A stretch of 28,378 nucleotides of DNA, taken from positions 1 through 28,378 of the forward strand of contig CAMWQS010000005.1 in assembly GCA_947176485.1 (NCBI GenBank). The letters are read 5' to 3'. The position numbers and the translations under genes were made by a program. This document shows, piece by piece, positions 1-6,924 of this stretch (position 1 is the stretch's first letter; the number at the start of each line of letters is the position of its first letter). This DNA comes from an uncultured Clostridia bacterium (lineage in GTDB: Bacteria; Bacillota; Clostridia; Christensenellales; Borkfalkiaceae). Under the pieces are notes generated by a model that was not told where the DNA came from, ran no database searches, and saw only the letters and a program-made list of their open reading frames with translations.

Positions 1-1335
1 GTAACCCCGATTCCCGCAAACGGACACGACTTTGAGGAAGAATATACTATTGACGAGGAACCGACTTGCACAGTAAAAGGTTCGAAGTCCTATCACTGCA
101 AGAACTGCGAAGCAACGGACGGTGCAACGTTCGTTGACGAGTTGGGACACGTGGCGGGCGAATGGACGGTAGAGGACCAAAACTTACCTTCGCTTACGTC
201 GGGCGGCAAGGCAACCGCCTACTGTACGCGTGAAGGCTGCGACGCTTTGGTAGCTGAACACGACCTTCCCGCACTGACAAGCGAAGATTATGCTTCCGAA
301 GTCGTTACGCCTTCGACTTGTACGACGATAGGCGAGGCTACTTACGTTTACAATAAGGACGGCGTTACCGTAACCTTCACGGGCGGCGTTGACCTTGCAC
401 CTCACCAGTACGGCGATACCTTAGACTTGACGGGTAAAACTAAGGGTGATATCGTAGGTAAAACTTGCGGAGTGTGCGGCTCGCCGGACGTCGATAATTC
501 ATACGTCTATATGGATGATAGCATATTAAGTAATGCGGCTGAACATTACGTGCTTGATACGACTGATTATTATTTCCAGATAGATTCAACTGCCACGAAA
601 CCCGTATATCTTAGACTTGATATGACGAAGGCGGGTACGTACGAAATAACGTTTGACCAAAAGTTGGATACGAATTTTGCCGTTATTGCTCAAGTACTTT
701 TGGACGGAAGTAGCGACACGGCAAACAAAGTTGCACAGGGTAATAGGGTTGCGGCGTCAGTATTAGACCCGTTCAAGAGCGTTGCAACGATAGAAAATAA
801 TGGCACTACGCAGACTACAAAGTTTACTTTTGACGCTTCAGACGCTCAAAAATACGTAGGGCATTATCTGCAAATAATGTTGCAAATAAAAAGCAGTACG
901 TTCGTAGCGTCGGTTGATTTTGAACCCGCGCCTGCACCTAAAATCGTTTTGGGTACTGCGTTGTCAGTATCGTTGAGCCCTGCCGGGGACAAAACTGTTT
1001 CTGAAATTAAAGTTGACGACTCGATTGCAGATGGCACTTATGTATTTAAGATAACTCTTAAGACTGGTAATTTGCGCACTGCATACATTCTTATGCAAGT
1101 AAACGGAGAACCCGAATATGACGATATGGGTTTTGACGAGGCTACTTTCTTAGGTGAAGGTGTTGCGCTGACACCCGGTCAGTTCGTGACGAATCATCCC
1201 GATACGTATACCGGTACCAGCACGTACCAAGCAGTGTACACTGTAACGACTACGTTAAAAGCGGGAGATACGATATACTTCGCGACTACCGGACTCACTG
1301 CGGGAGATATAAGCGTAACGCTTACCGCCGCATAA
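1..1335 (+). CDS. Secreted/surface protein with Cys-X2-Cys repeats, 3' part
   Basis: The frame is open from base 1 and ends at TAA 1333-1335, so this is the last 444 residues of a larger protein whose start lies outside the window. The first ~120 residues are degenerate repeats of the kind common in secreted gut Clostridia proteins: a T-C-T or similar turn, a stretch of beta strands, then C-X2-C pairs (CKNC near residue 36, CGVCG near residue 157). They are followed by two Thr/Gly/Asp-rich beta-sandwich-like segments (about residues 160-310 and 315-444). No LPXTG motif, C-terminal membrane segment or charged tail is present, so any anchor must be N-terminal or the protein is released. A terminator follows directly. 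Function is unknown; adhesion or glycan binding is only a guess. Codon use is AT-richer, with many ACG Thr codons, compared with the ribosomal genes downstream. Confidence 0.75.
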   Translation, partial: VTPIPANGHDFEEEYTIDEEPTCTVKGSKSYHCKNCEATDGATFVDELGHVAGEWTVEDQNLPSLTSGGKATAYCTREGCDALVAEHDLPALTSEDYASEVVTPSTCTTIGEATYVYNKDGVTVTFTGGVDLAPHQYGDTLDLTGKTKGDIVGKTCGVCGSPDVDNSYVYMDDSILSNAAEHYVLDTTDYYFQIDSTATKPVYLRLDMTKAGTYEITFDQKLDTNFAVIAQVLLDGSSDTANKVAQGNRVAASVLDPFKSVATIENNGTTQTTKFTFDASDAQKYVGHYLQIMLQIKSSTFVASVDFEPAPAPKIVLGTALSVSLSPAGDKTVSEIKVDDSIADGTYVFKITLKTGNLRTAYILMQVNGEPEYDDMGFDEATFLGEGVALTPGQFVTNHPDTYTGTSTYQAVYTVTTTLKAGDTIYFATTGLTAGDISVTLTAA

Positions 1336-1343
1336 TCAAAACT

Positions 1344-1383
1344 AAAAAAAGCCGCGTGGGTTGGTGCCCACGCGGCTTTATTC
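1344..1383 (+). terminator. Rho-independent terminator after the surface protein
   Basis: A perfect 10-bp stem (GCCGCGTGGG 1351-1360 with CCCACGCGGC 1367-1376), a 6-nt loop, then TTTATTC. The A-run at 1344-1350 gives the other strand a T-tract too. It isolates the surface protein from rpsB. Confidence 0.9.
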
Positions 1384-1424
1384 TTGCAGGGAGAAAAACA
1401 ATTTCAATAATAAAAGAAAAACGC

Positions 1425-1453
1425 TTTACAAATAAAATAATATTTGCTAAAAT
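1425..1453 (+). promoter_or_regulatory. rpsB-tsf promoter
   Basis: TTTACA at 1425-1430, 17-nt spacer, TAAAAT at 1448-1453, with an extended -10 TG at 1445-1446. Transcription should start near 1460, leaving a leader of about 108 nt before rpsB. Confidence 0.85.
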
Positions 1454-1459
1454 GTGAAG

Positions 1460-1561
1460 GCTGTAAATTCACACTTAAAGGGCGGGTACCCCGTGGCGGT
1501 AAAATCTTTAATGCCGCTTTAAGTACCGATAAGCCGCGCCTTTAAGGAGGTTAAACGGAGG
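1460..1561 (+). promoter_or_regulatory. Structured rpsB leader with two alternative pairings
   Basis: ACTTAAAG at 1473-1480 is complementary to CTTTAAGT at 1517-1524. The overlapping CTTAAAGG (1474-1481) is equally complementary to CCTTTAAG at 1539-1546, which runs into AAGGAGG (1544-1550), an SD-like sequence 18 nt before the start codon. The functional SD is GGAGG 1557-1561, 7 nt from ATG 1569. A small GC-rich hairpin (GGG/CCC around 1484-1492) lies inside the first helix. S2 leaders in other bacteria mediate autogenous control; that this one does is an inference from the alternative pairings. Confidence 0.5.
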
Positions 1562-1568
1562 AATAATT

Positions 1569-2399
1569 ATGGCAGTTATATCAATGAAACAACTGCTCGA
1601 AGCAGGCGTACACTTCGGGCACCAGACGAGAAAGTGGAACCCCAAGATGTCCAAGTACATCTACGCAGCCCGTAACGACATTCATATCATCGACTTACAG
1701 CTTACCGTCGATTTGATTGAAGAAGCTTACAAGTTCGTTTGCGAAGAAGCAAAGCAGGGCAAAACCGTACTTTTCGTCGGCACCAAAAAGCAGGCTCAGG
1801 ACGCCGTTAAGGAAGAAGCTGAGCGTTGCGGTATGTACTACGTGAACTCGCGTTGGCTCGGCGGCACGCTGACCAACTTCAAGACCATTCGCACCCGTAT
1901 CGAGAGAATGGTCAAAATCGAAAAGATGGAACAGAGCGGCGAGTTCGACCTTCTTCCCAAAAAGGAAGTTGCCAAACTTAAAGAAGAATACGAAAAGTTG
2001 CAGGCTAACCTCGGCGGTATCCGCGACATGAACAAGCTTCCCGGCGTTATGTTCGTGGTTGACCCCCATATCGAAGACATAGCGGTTGCGGAAGCGCGCA
2101 AGCTCAATATTCCCATCGTTGCTATCACCGATACGAACTGCGACCCCGACCTTATCGACTACGTTATCCCCGGCAACGACGACGCTATCCGTGCGGTTAA
2201 GCTTATTGCTTCCGTTATCGCAAACGCCGTTATCGAGGCAAACCAAGGCGAAACGCCCGTTCTTCCCGTTGAGGACGACGGCGAACCCACTTCTATCGAA
2301 GAAGTAGTTGCGGCTTCCGAAGTCGTAAAGGACGAGCCTGCGGAAGAGCCTAAAAAGCCCGCAAGAAAGAAGAAGACCGAAGAACCCAAGGCAGAGTAA
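1569..2399 (+). CDS. rpsB: 30S ribosomal protein S2
   Basis: 276 residues. The start, with motifs LLEAGVHFGHQTRKWNPKM and the following IYAARNDIHIIDLQ block, is the conserved S2 N-terminus; SRWLGGTLTNFKTI and the D-P-D-x-I-D-Y-x-I-P-G-N-D-D-A-I block near residues 190-205 complete the core. The last ~45 residues form an acidic then Lys-rich tail beyond the globular fold, a variable extension in this family. S2 binds late in 30S assembly near the S1 site. A strong SD (GGAGG) lies 7 nt upstream and the gene has its own promoter and structured leader. tsf follows after 14 nt, the universal rpsB-tsf pair. Confidence 0.98.
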   Translation: MAVISMKQLLEAGVHFGHQTRKWNPKMSKYIYAARNDIHIIDLQLTVDLIEEAYKFVCEEAKQGKTVLFVGTKKQAQDAVKEEAERCGMYYVNSRWLGGTLTNFKTIRTRIERMVKIEKMEQSGEFDLLPKKEVAKLKEEYEKLQANLGGIRDMNKLPGVMFVVDPHIEDIAVAEARKLNIPIVAITDTNCDPDLIDYVIPGNDDAIRAVKLIASVIANAVIEANQGETPVLPVEDDGEPTSIEEVVAASEVVKDEPAEEPKKPARKKKTEEPKAE

Positions 2400-2413
2400 G
2401 GAGGATAGAGAAT

Positions 2414-3316
2414 ATGGCATTCACGGCTAAGGACGTAATGGAGCTCCGCGAAAAGAGCGGCGCAGGTATGTTAGATTGCAAAAAGGCTTTGACCGACGCT
2501 GACGGCGATATGGAAAAGGCGGCTGAGCTTCTTCGTGAGCGCGGCATTGCAAAAGCTGTTAAAAAGGAAGGCAGAATTGCGGCAGAGGGCGTCGTTGGCG
2601 CTTACGTTTGCGAAAAGTGCGGCATCGGCGTTTTAGTTGAAATCAACTGCGAAAGCGACTTCGTATCCCGCGGCGAAAAGTTCCACGGCATCGTTGACGC
2701 GGTAGCAAAGGTTATTGCAGAAAACAAGCCCGCTGATATCGACGCGCTCAACGCGTGCAAGCTCGAAGGCGCAACCGTTAAAGATTATATCACCAACGCA
2801 ACCGCGGTTATCGGTGAAAAGATTTCTATCCGCCGTTTCGAAATTTACGAAACCAACGGCAAAATCGAAACCTATATCCACATGGGCGGCAAGGTCGGCG
2901 TTATGGTTGACGCAGTTGACTTCAAAGCAGGCAGTGAAGAGACCCTTCACGATATCGCTTTGCAGATTGCGGCTGCTAAGCCCGGCTACGTAAAGTCTGA
3001 CGAGGTTCCCGCGGAAGTTATCGCGAAGGAAAAGGAAATTATGCTCGTTCAGATGCAGAACGACCCCAAGAACGCGAAGAAGCCCAAGGAAATTCTTGAA
3101 AAGATTATCGACGGCAAGATGGGCAAGTTCTATTCCGAAAACTGCCTCGTTGACCAACCCTTCGTAAAGGACGACAGCCAGAAGATTTCCCAGGTTATCG
3201 GCAATAAGTTCACGGTTGCCCGTTTTGCACGCTTTGAAATGGGCGAGGGACTTGCGAAGAAAAGCGAGAACTTGCAGGATGAGGTTGCTAAACAAATCGA
3301 AGCAATGAAGAAATAA
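2414..3316 (+). CDS. tsf: Elongation factor Ts
   Basis: 300 residues, the nucleotide exchange factor for EF-Tu. The N-terminal UBA-like domain (about residues 4-45, with LREKSGAGMLDCKKAL) is intact, and the EF-Tu contact motif reads ESDFV near residues 80-84 (usual TDFV). The core and C-terminal subdomains, including the HMGGKVGVMV strand and the QPFVKD segment, are recognisable. The gene starts 14 nt after rpsB; its SD AAGGAGG overlaps the rpsB stop codon. Unusually, residues 66-69 read CEKC with another Cys at 79, where other EF-Ts proteins have a Gly/His-rich turn. Expression is presumably from the rpsB promoter. Confidence 0.97.
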   Translation: MAFTAKDVMELREKSGAGMLDCKKALTDADGDMEKAAELLRERGIAKAVKKEGRIAAEGVVGAYVCEKCGIGVLVEINCESDFVSRGEKFHGIVDAVAKVIAENKPADIDALNACKLEGATVKDYITNATAVIGEKISIRRFEIYETNGKIETYIHMGGKVGVMVDAVDFKAGSEETLHDIALQIAAAKPGYVKSDEVPAEVIAKEKEIMLVQMQNDPKNAKKPKEILEKIIDGKMGKFYSENCLVDQPFVKDDSQKISQVIGNKFTVARFARFEMGEGLAKKSENLQDEVAKQIEAMKK

Positions 3317-3319
3317 GTT

Positions 3320-3440
3320 AAGGCTTATCTAAGCGGCACACTGCGGCGTTGCGTAAATTTTTTCTAGGGTCATTTACGACAAGTAAACTCCCCGTCGAAA
3401 AAATCCCCGCGCCTTGCATTGCACCACTTATCTAAACCTT
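3320..3440 (+). repeat. 120-nt imperfect inverted repeat, copy A
   Basis: Between tsf and pyrH. Basal arms 3320-3333 and 3427-3440 are complementary at 11 of 14 positions. The apical stem is TTTAC 3373-3377 with GTAAA 3383-3387, flanked by AGGGTC and CTCCCC. Core blocks (GGCACACTGCG, AGGGTCATTTACG, AGTAAACTCCCCGTCG, GCATTGCACC) are shared with copy C at 16080-16199. Confidence 0.75.
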
Positions 3441-3474
3441 AGATGGGCTTAGCCTAAATTAAACTTAAATAATT

Positions 3475-3512
3475 ATGGACGCGGTTCGTACGGGCTGCGT
3501 CCATTTAATTTG
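3475..3512 (+). terminator. Probable terminator of rpsB-tsf
   Basis: An 8-bp perfect stem (ATGGACGC 3475-3482 with GCGTCCAT 3497-3504), a 14-nt loop, then TTAATTT. The loop is long and the T-tract interrupted, so termination may be partial. A new promoter follows at 3532. Confidence 0.5.
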
Positions 3513-3531
3513 GCAATATTTGTAAATGCGG

Positions 3532-3560
3532 TTGATTTTTTAGTGCGTATCTGTTATAAT
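3532..3560 (+). promoter_or_regulatory. pyrH promoter
   Basis: TTGATT 3532-3537, 17-nt spacer, TATAAT 3555-3560, with extended -10 TG at 3552-3553. It lies 40 nt before the pyrH start and separates pyrH from rpsB-tsf transcription. Confidence 0.85.
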
Positions 3561-3599
3561 ATTGCGAAGAAAATATAAATAAACTTTAAGAGGGATAAA

Positions 3600-4310
3600 A
3601 TGACGCCTAAGTATAAAAGGGTGCTTATAAAGCTTTCGGGCGAAGCCTTGGCGGGTCCGCAGGGGCACGGGCTGGACGAAGACGTAATTTCAAAGGTTGT
3701 CGAACAGATTAAAACCGTTCACGATATGGGCGTGCAAGTTGCCCTCGTTATCGGCGGCGGCAACTTCTGGCGCGGCAGACAGGGCAAGCAGATGGACAGA
3801 ACCACCGCAGACCATATGGGTATGCTGGCAACGGTTATGAACTCGCTTGCAATGATGGACGCGCTTGAACAGAACGGGATACCCACCCGCGTTCAGACCG
3901 CGCTTATTATGACCTCGCTTGCAGAGCCGTTCATTTTAAGAAAGACCTTAAACCATTTCGAAAAGGGGCGCGTAGTTATCATTGCTTGCGGCACGGGCAG
4001 CCCGTACTTTTCAACCGATACGGCAGGCGCGCTCAGGGCGTGCGAAATTCAGGCAGACCTTTTGCTTATGGCAAAGAATATCGACGGCATATACGATTCC
4101 GACCCCAAGCTGAACCCCAACGCGAAAAAATACGACCATATCAAATATATGGATATTATTAATAACGGCATAAAGGTGATGGATACGACCGCCGCCACGA
4201 TGTGTATGGAAAACGGCATTCCCGCGCTTGCGTTCGGGCTTGACGAAAAGAACTCGATAGTAAGAGCCGTCTGCGGCGAAAAATTAGGAACTTTAATAGA
4301 TAATAAATAA
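3600..4310 (+). CDS. pyrH: Uridylate (UMP) kinase
   Basis: 236 residues, the usual length. An amino-acid-kinase-fold enzyme phosphorylating UMP to UDP in pyrimidine synthesis, cytoplasmic and hexameric in the family. Visible motifs are KLSGEALAG near residue 11 (phosphate loop), GGGNFWRGR around 52-60, DHMGMLATVMNSLAM around 76-90, and the ATP/UMP segment STDTAGALRACEI with KNIDGIYDSDPK after it. SD AAGAGGG (3588-3594) lies 5 nt before ATG. It has its own promoter and is followed 18 nt later by frr, the standard Gram-positive order. Confidence 0.98.
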   Translation: MTPKYKRVLIKLSGEALAGPQGHGLDEDVISKVVEQIKTVHDMGVQVALVIGGGNFWRGRQGKQMDRTTADHMGMLATVMNSLAMMDALEQNGIPTRVQTALIMTSLAEPFILRKTLNHFEKGRVVIIACGTGSPYFSTDTAGALRACEIQADLLLMAKNIDGIYDSDPKLNPNAKKYDHIKYMDIINNGIKVMDTTAATMCMENGIPALAFGLDEKNSIVRAVCGEKLGTLIDNK

Positions 4311-4328
4311 AGAAGAGGGGAAATAATT

Positions 4329-4901
4329 ATGATTGATAACGAACAGGTTGAAGAAATACTTTTAATTCTTGACGACAAGCTTACCAAAACCGTAAGCGTT
4401 TTAAAGGAAGAATACGCGGCTGTCCGTGCGGGCAGAGCTAACCCCCATATCTTGGATAAGGTTATGGTTGACTATTACGGCGCGCCTACGCCCGTAACTC
4501 AGACCTCAAACATATCCGTGCAGGAGGGCAGATGCCTCGTTATCGCGCCTTGGGACGTGTCTCTTTTGAAGGGCATCGAAAAGGCGTTGCAGCAGTCTAA
4601 TATCGGCATTACGCCGACCAACGACGGCAAGGTTATCCGCCTTGCATTCCCTCAGCTTACCGAGGAGAGAAGAAAAGAGCTTTCCAAGCAAGTTCGTAAA
4701 ATGGGCGAGGACGCGAAGGTTGCAGAGCGCAATATCCGCCGCGACGCACTTGAACAGCTTAAAAAATTAAAGACCGATAAGGTTCTTTCCGAGGACGAGT
4801 ATTCGTCTTGCGAAAAGGACGTAGAGAAGGCGGTTTCCGAAGCGGTTGCCGAAATCGACGCGGCAGTTGCGGCTAAGGAAAAGGAGATAATGACCGTTTA
4901 A
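4329..4901 (+). CDS. frr: Ribosome recycling factor
   Basis: 190 residues (family about 185). With EF-G it splits the post-termination ribosome. Visible motifs are RAGRANPHILDKV near residues 34-46 at the start of the domain II/hinge region, the YYGAPTPV segment near 49-56, and the long C-terminal helical region with LTEERRKEL and the RNIRRDALEQLKK block. SD AGAGGGG precedes ATG at normal spacing. Only 2 nt separate its stop from uppS, so the two are probably translationally coupled. Confidence 0.97.
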   Translation: MIDNEQVEEILLILDDKLTKTVSVLKEEYAAVRAGRANPHILDKVMVDYYGAPTPVTQTSNISVQEGRCLVIAPWDVSLLKGIEKALQQSNIGITPTNDGKVIRLAFPQLTEERRKELSKQVRKMGEDAKVAERNIRRDALEQLKKLKTDKVLSEDEYSSCEKDVEKAVSEAVAEIDAAVAAKEKEIMTV

Positions 4902-4903
4902 TA

Positions 4904-5590
4904 ATGGACGAAAATAAAATTCCCCTGCACATCGGGCTTATAATGGACGGCAACGGCAGATGGGCGAAAAAGCGTCTTATGCCGCGCTCCTTTGGGCACA
5001 ACGCGGGTATGAACGCGATGATTAAAATTGCCGAGCACGCCAAAGCCCGCGGGGTTAAGTATCTTACGGTTTATACTCTTTCGACGGAAAATCTTCTGCG
5101 CCCGCAAGAGGAGCTGGAAGGGCTTTACGGACTTTTCCGCAAATATTTTACCAAGAACGTGCAAAAACTGTATAAAAGCGGCGCGGGCGTAAAGGTGATA
5201 GGCGATATCACTGCGCTGCCCGAGGACGTGCAAAGTCTTCTTTCGGACGGCGAAAAGAACTCGCCGAAGGATAGCGCGTTCACGCTTATTTTTGCAATAA
5301 ATTACGGGGCGCGTTCGGAAATACTTCGCGCTTGCAATCTTGCGGTGGAGCGCGGCGAAAAGCTTGACGCAAGCGGACTTGAAGCTCTTTTGTATACGAA
5401 CGGCGTACCCGAACCCGACTTGATTATAAGGACGGGCGGGGAGATGCGGCTTTCAAACTTCCTATTATATCAAGCGGCTTATTCCGAGCTGTATTTCACC
5501 GACGTGCTTTTCCCCGACTTTGACGAAGCCGAGCTTGACAAGGCTCTTGCAGAGTATGCTAAGCGCGAAAGGCGTTTCGGGAAAATATAA
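4904..5590 (+). CDS. uppS: Isoprenyl (undecaprenyl-PP) transferase
   Basis: 228 residues, a cis-prenyltransferase extending farnesyl-PP with IPP to the C55 carrier of cell-wall synthesis. The N-terminal active-site block IMDGNGRWAKKR (Asp near residue 14) is intact, as are YTLSTENL and the C-terminal IRTGGEMRLSNFLLYQ with YSELYFTDVLFPDF. It is somewhat shorter than typical bacterial UppS (about 245-255), mainly at the N-terminus, with no motif lost. The start lies 2 nt after frr and the nearest good SD (AAGGAG 4881-4886) is 17 nt away, so initiation may rely on coupling to frr. A hairpin-repeat cluster begins right after its stop. Confidence 0.95.
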   Translation: MDENKIPLHIGLIMDGNGRWAKKRLMPRSFGHNAGMNAMIKIAEHAKARGVKYLTVYTLSTENLLRPQEELEGLYGLFRKYFTKNVQKLYKSGAGVKVIGDITALPEDVQSLLSDGEKNSPKDSAFTLIFAINYGARSEILRACNLAVERGEKLDASGLEALLYTNGVPEPDLIIRTGGEMRLSNFLLYQAAYSELYFTDVLFPDFDEAELDKALAEYAKRERRFGKI

Positions 5591-5778
5591 ATAATAAACG
5601 GCGCAAGCAAAACCACGCTTTTGCGCCCGCGCACTCAATTTGTGGCTATGCCACCTCAGCGCGGGTGAAGTGCCGCAATTATATATTCGTGTGCCCCAAG
5701 AGATTGCGGCACAAGGGGCGAGAAGCCCCTCAAAATCACGAAATATTTTACGCGCAGAATAGCGTGAAATATTTGTGA
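5589..5778 (+). repeat. Five-hairpin intergenic repeat cluster between uppS and cdsA
   Basis: Almost all of this spacer can fold. Stems: GGCGCAA 5600-5606 with TTGCGCC 5621-5627; CCCGCGC 5626-5632 with GCGCGGG 5659-5665, enclosing GTGGC 5642-5646 with GCCAC 5650-5654; GTGCCGCAAT 5670-5679 with ATTGCGGCAC 5703-5712; AGGGGC 5714-5719 with GCCCCT 5725-5730; and TCAC/AAATATTT/ACGC 5736-5753 with GCGT/AAATATTT/GTGA 5762-5778. Bases 5589-5643 recur at 28324-28378 with one mismatch in 55, and a shorter relative is at 6823-6864. No T-tract follows the first hairpins, so they are not simple terminators. The last stem ends just before the cdsA SD. Confidence 0.8.
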
Positions 5779-5793
5779 ACAGAGGTATCTATT

Positions 5794-6810
5794 TTGGCAG
5801 AACAGACGACACAGGGCAATAAGCCCGTTGAAAACGAAAATAAAAAGAAGGGGCTGACTTCCCTTCAAAAGCGTGTAATTACCGCTATTTGCTACGTTGT
5901 GGTTTGGGTAGCGATGTGCGCGCTTAAATGGTGCGTGCCCCAAGGCAACGTGCCCGGCGGTTGGGGTTCTATAGGCTTCGATATGGTATTTACCGCCGTT
6001 TCGGTTATCGGCGCATACGAGTTTTTGCGTGCGATAGACCGTTCGGAAAGCGGCATTAACTGCAAAATTTCCACCCCCCAGCGTGCGATAACCATCGCGT
6101 TCTGCGCGATGGCGGTGCCCCTTTTCACCGTGGTTGAAATGGCTATGAACGGCGGATTGCTTGCTATGGCTTGCGCGTTTACGGTTTACGTAATGTTCCT
6201 TGCCGCAACCTCCGTGTTCGACCACAGAAAAAGCTCGGTAAAAGGCACCATCTACTGCATCTTCTGTATGCTGTACTGCGGCGTGCTTTCAACTTTGCTT
6301 TCGGCGATTAACCACTTAGACAGCAACTCTATGGCGGCGATACTTCTCGTATTTATGGTACCCGTGTTAACGGATACGGGCGCGTTCGCCATCGGCAGCT
6401 CTTTAAAGAGGTTTATCCCCATGAAGCTTGCGCCCCAGCTTTCCCCCAACAAGACGGTTATCGGCGCGGTTGGCGGAATAATCGGCGGCGTGCTCGGCGC
6501 GATAGCGGTATATTATTTAATGTACTGCCTCGGCGGGGTTAACGGACAAATTATCTACACTGGCTTTAACGGCGTTGATTTGACTGTAAGAAGCGAAACC
6601 TTCCCCGCGTTGCTCTCGTTCGTGCTCGTGGGACTCGTAACCTCGTTTATGGCGCAGATAGGCGACCTTTTCGAAAGCGCGTTAAAGAGAGAGTGCGGCG
6701 TCAAGGATATGGGCAACCTTCTTCCCGGACACGGCGGTATTTTGGACAGATTTGACAGTATGCTGTATTGCAGCGTGGTCGTGTTCATAAGTTTCAGCGT
6801 GATTATATAA
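5794..6810 (+). CDS. cdsA: Phosphatidate cytidylyltransferase (CDP-DAG synthase)
   Basis: 338 residues, an integral membrane enzyme making CDP-diacylglycerol from phosphatidate and CTP for phospholipid synthesis. The start is TTG 5794, chosen because AGAGG (5781-5785) lies 8 nt upstream and the frame then begins with a soluble, charged 25-residue segment before the first membrane helix. About eight hydrophobic segments follow. The C-terminal family signature is complete: KRECGVKDMGNLLPGHGGIL and then DRFDS (about residues 298-322), with the Asp/His/Asp residues of the active site. It lies downstream of the hairpin cluster and upstream of dxr, as in most Bacillota. Confidence 0.95.
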   Translation: MAEQTTQGNKPVENENKKKGLTSLQKRVITAICYVVVWVAMCALKWCVPQGNVPGGWGSIGFDMVFTAVSVIGAYEFLRAIDRSESGINCKISTPQRAITIAFCAMAVPLFTVVEMAMNGGLLAMACAFTVYVMFLAATSVFDHRKSSVKGTIYCIFCMLYCGVLSTLLSAINHLDSNSMAAILLVFMVPVLTDTGAFAIGSSLKRFIPMKLAPQLSPNKTVIGAVGGIIGGVLGAIAVYYLMYCLGGVNGQIIYTGFNGVDLTVRSETFPALLSFVLVGLVTSFMAQIGDLFESALKRECGVKDMGNLLPGHGGILDRFDSMLYCSVVVFISFSVII

Positions 6811-6822
6811 AAATTTAAAATT

Positions 6823-6864
6823 AATTAACGGCGCGGGTAAAAATCACGGTTTTTGCCCGCGCAG
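6823..6864 (+). repeat. Hairpin related to the 5589/28324 repeat
   Basis: A 13-bp stem (6831-6843 with 6850-6862; one G-U pair) and a 6-nt loop TCACGG, 20 nt after the cdsA stop. The flanks and loop (TTAACGGCGC..., CACG, ...GCCCGCGCA) align with the first hairpin of the uppS-cdsA spacer. AT-rich inverted arms surround it (6811-6828 and 6896-6909). It may act as an attenuator between cdsA and dxr, but no clean T-tract follows. Confidence 0.6.
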
Positions 6865-6889
6865 AAATTATTTTTATATTGTTTCGTTT

Positions 6890-6920
6890 TTGTCATTAAT
6901 TAAAAATTTACGGGTATAAT
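6890..6920 (+). promoter_or_regulatory. Possible dxr promoter
   Basis: TTGTCA 6890-6895 and a perfect TATAAT 6915-6920, but the spacer is 19 nt and the predicted start would fall at about 6927, at the dxr ATG (6925). Either dxr is nearly leaderless from this site or the match is chance in AT-rich DNA. No good SD precedes dxr. Confidence 0.3.
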
Positions 6921-6924
6921 AATT

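Noticed and set aside
1695..2420. 241-codon minus-strand frame opposite rpsB
   Set aside because: Low-complexity Phe/Leu-rich antisense shadow of a highly conserved ribosomal gene.
5656..6225. 189-codon minus-strand frame over the hairpin cluster and cdsA
   Set aside because: A shadow of cdsA's codon bias, without SD or recognisable domain.
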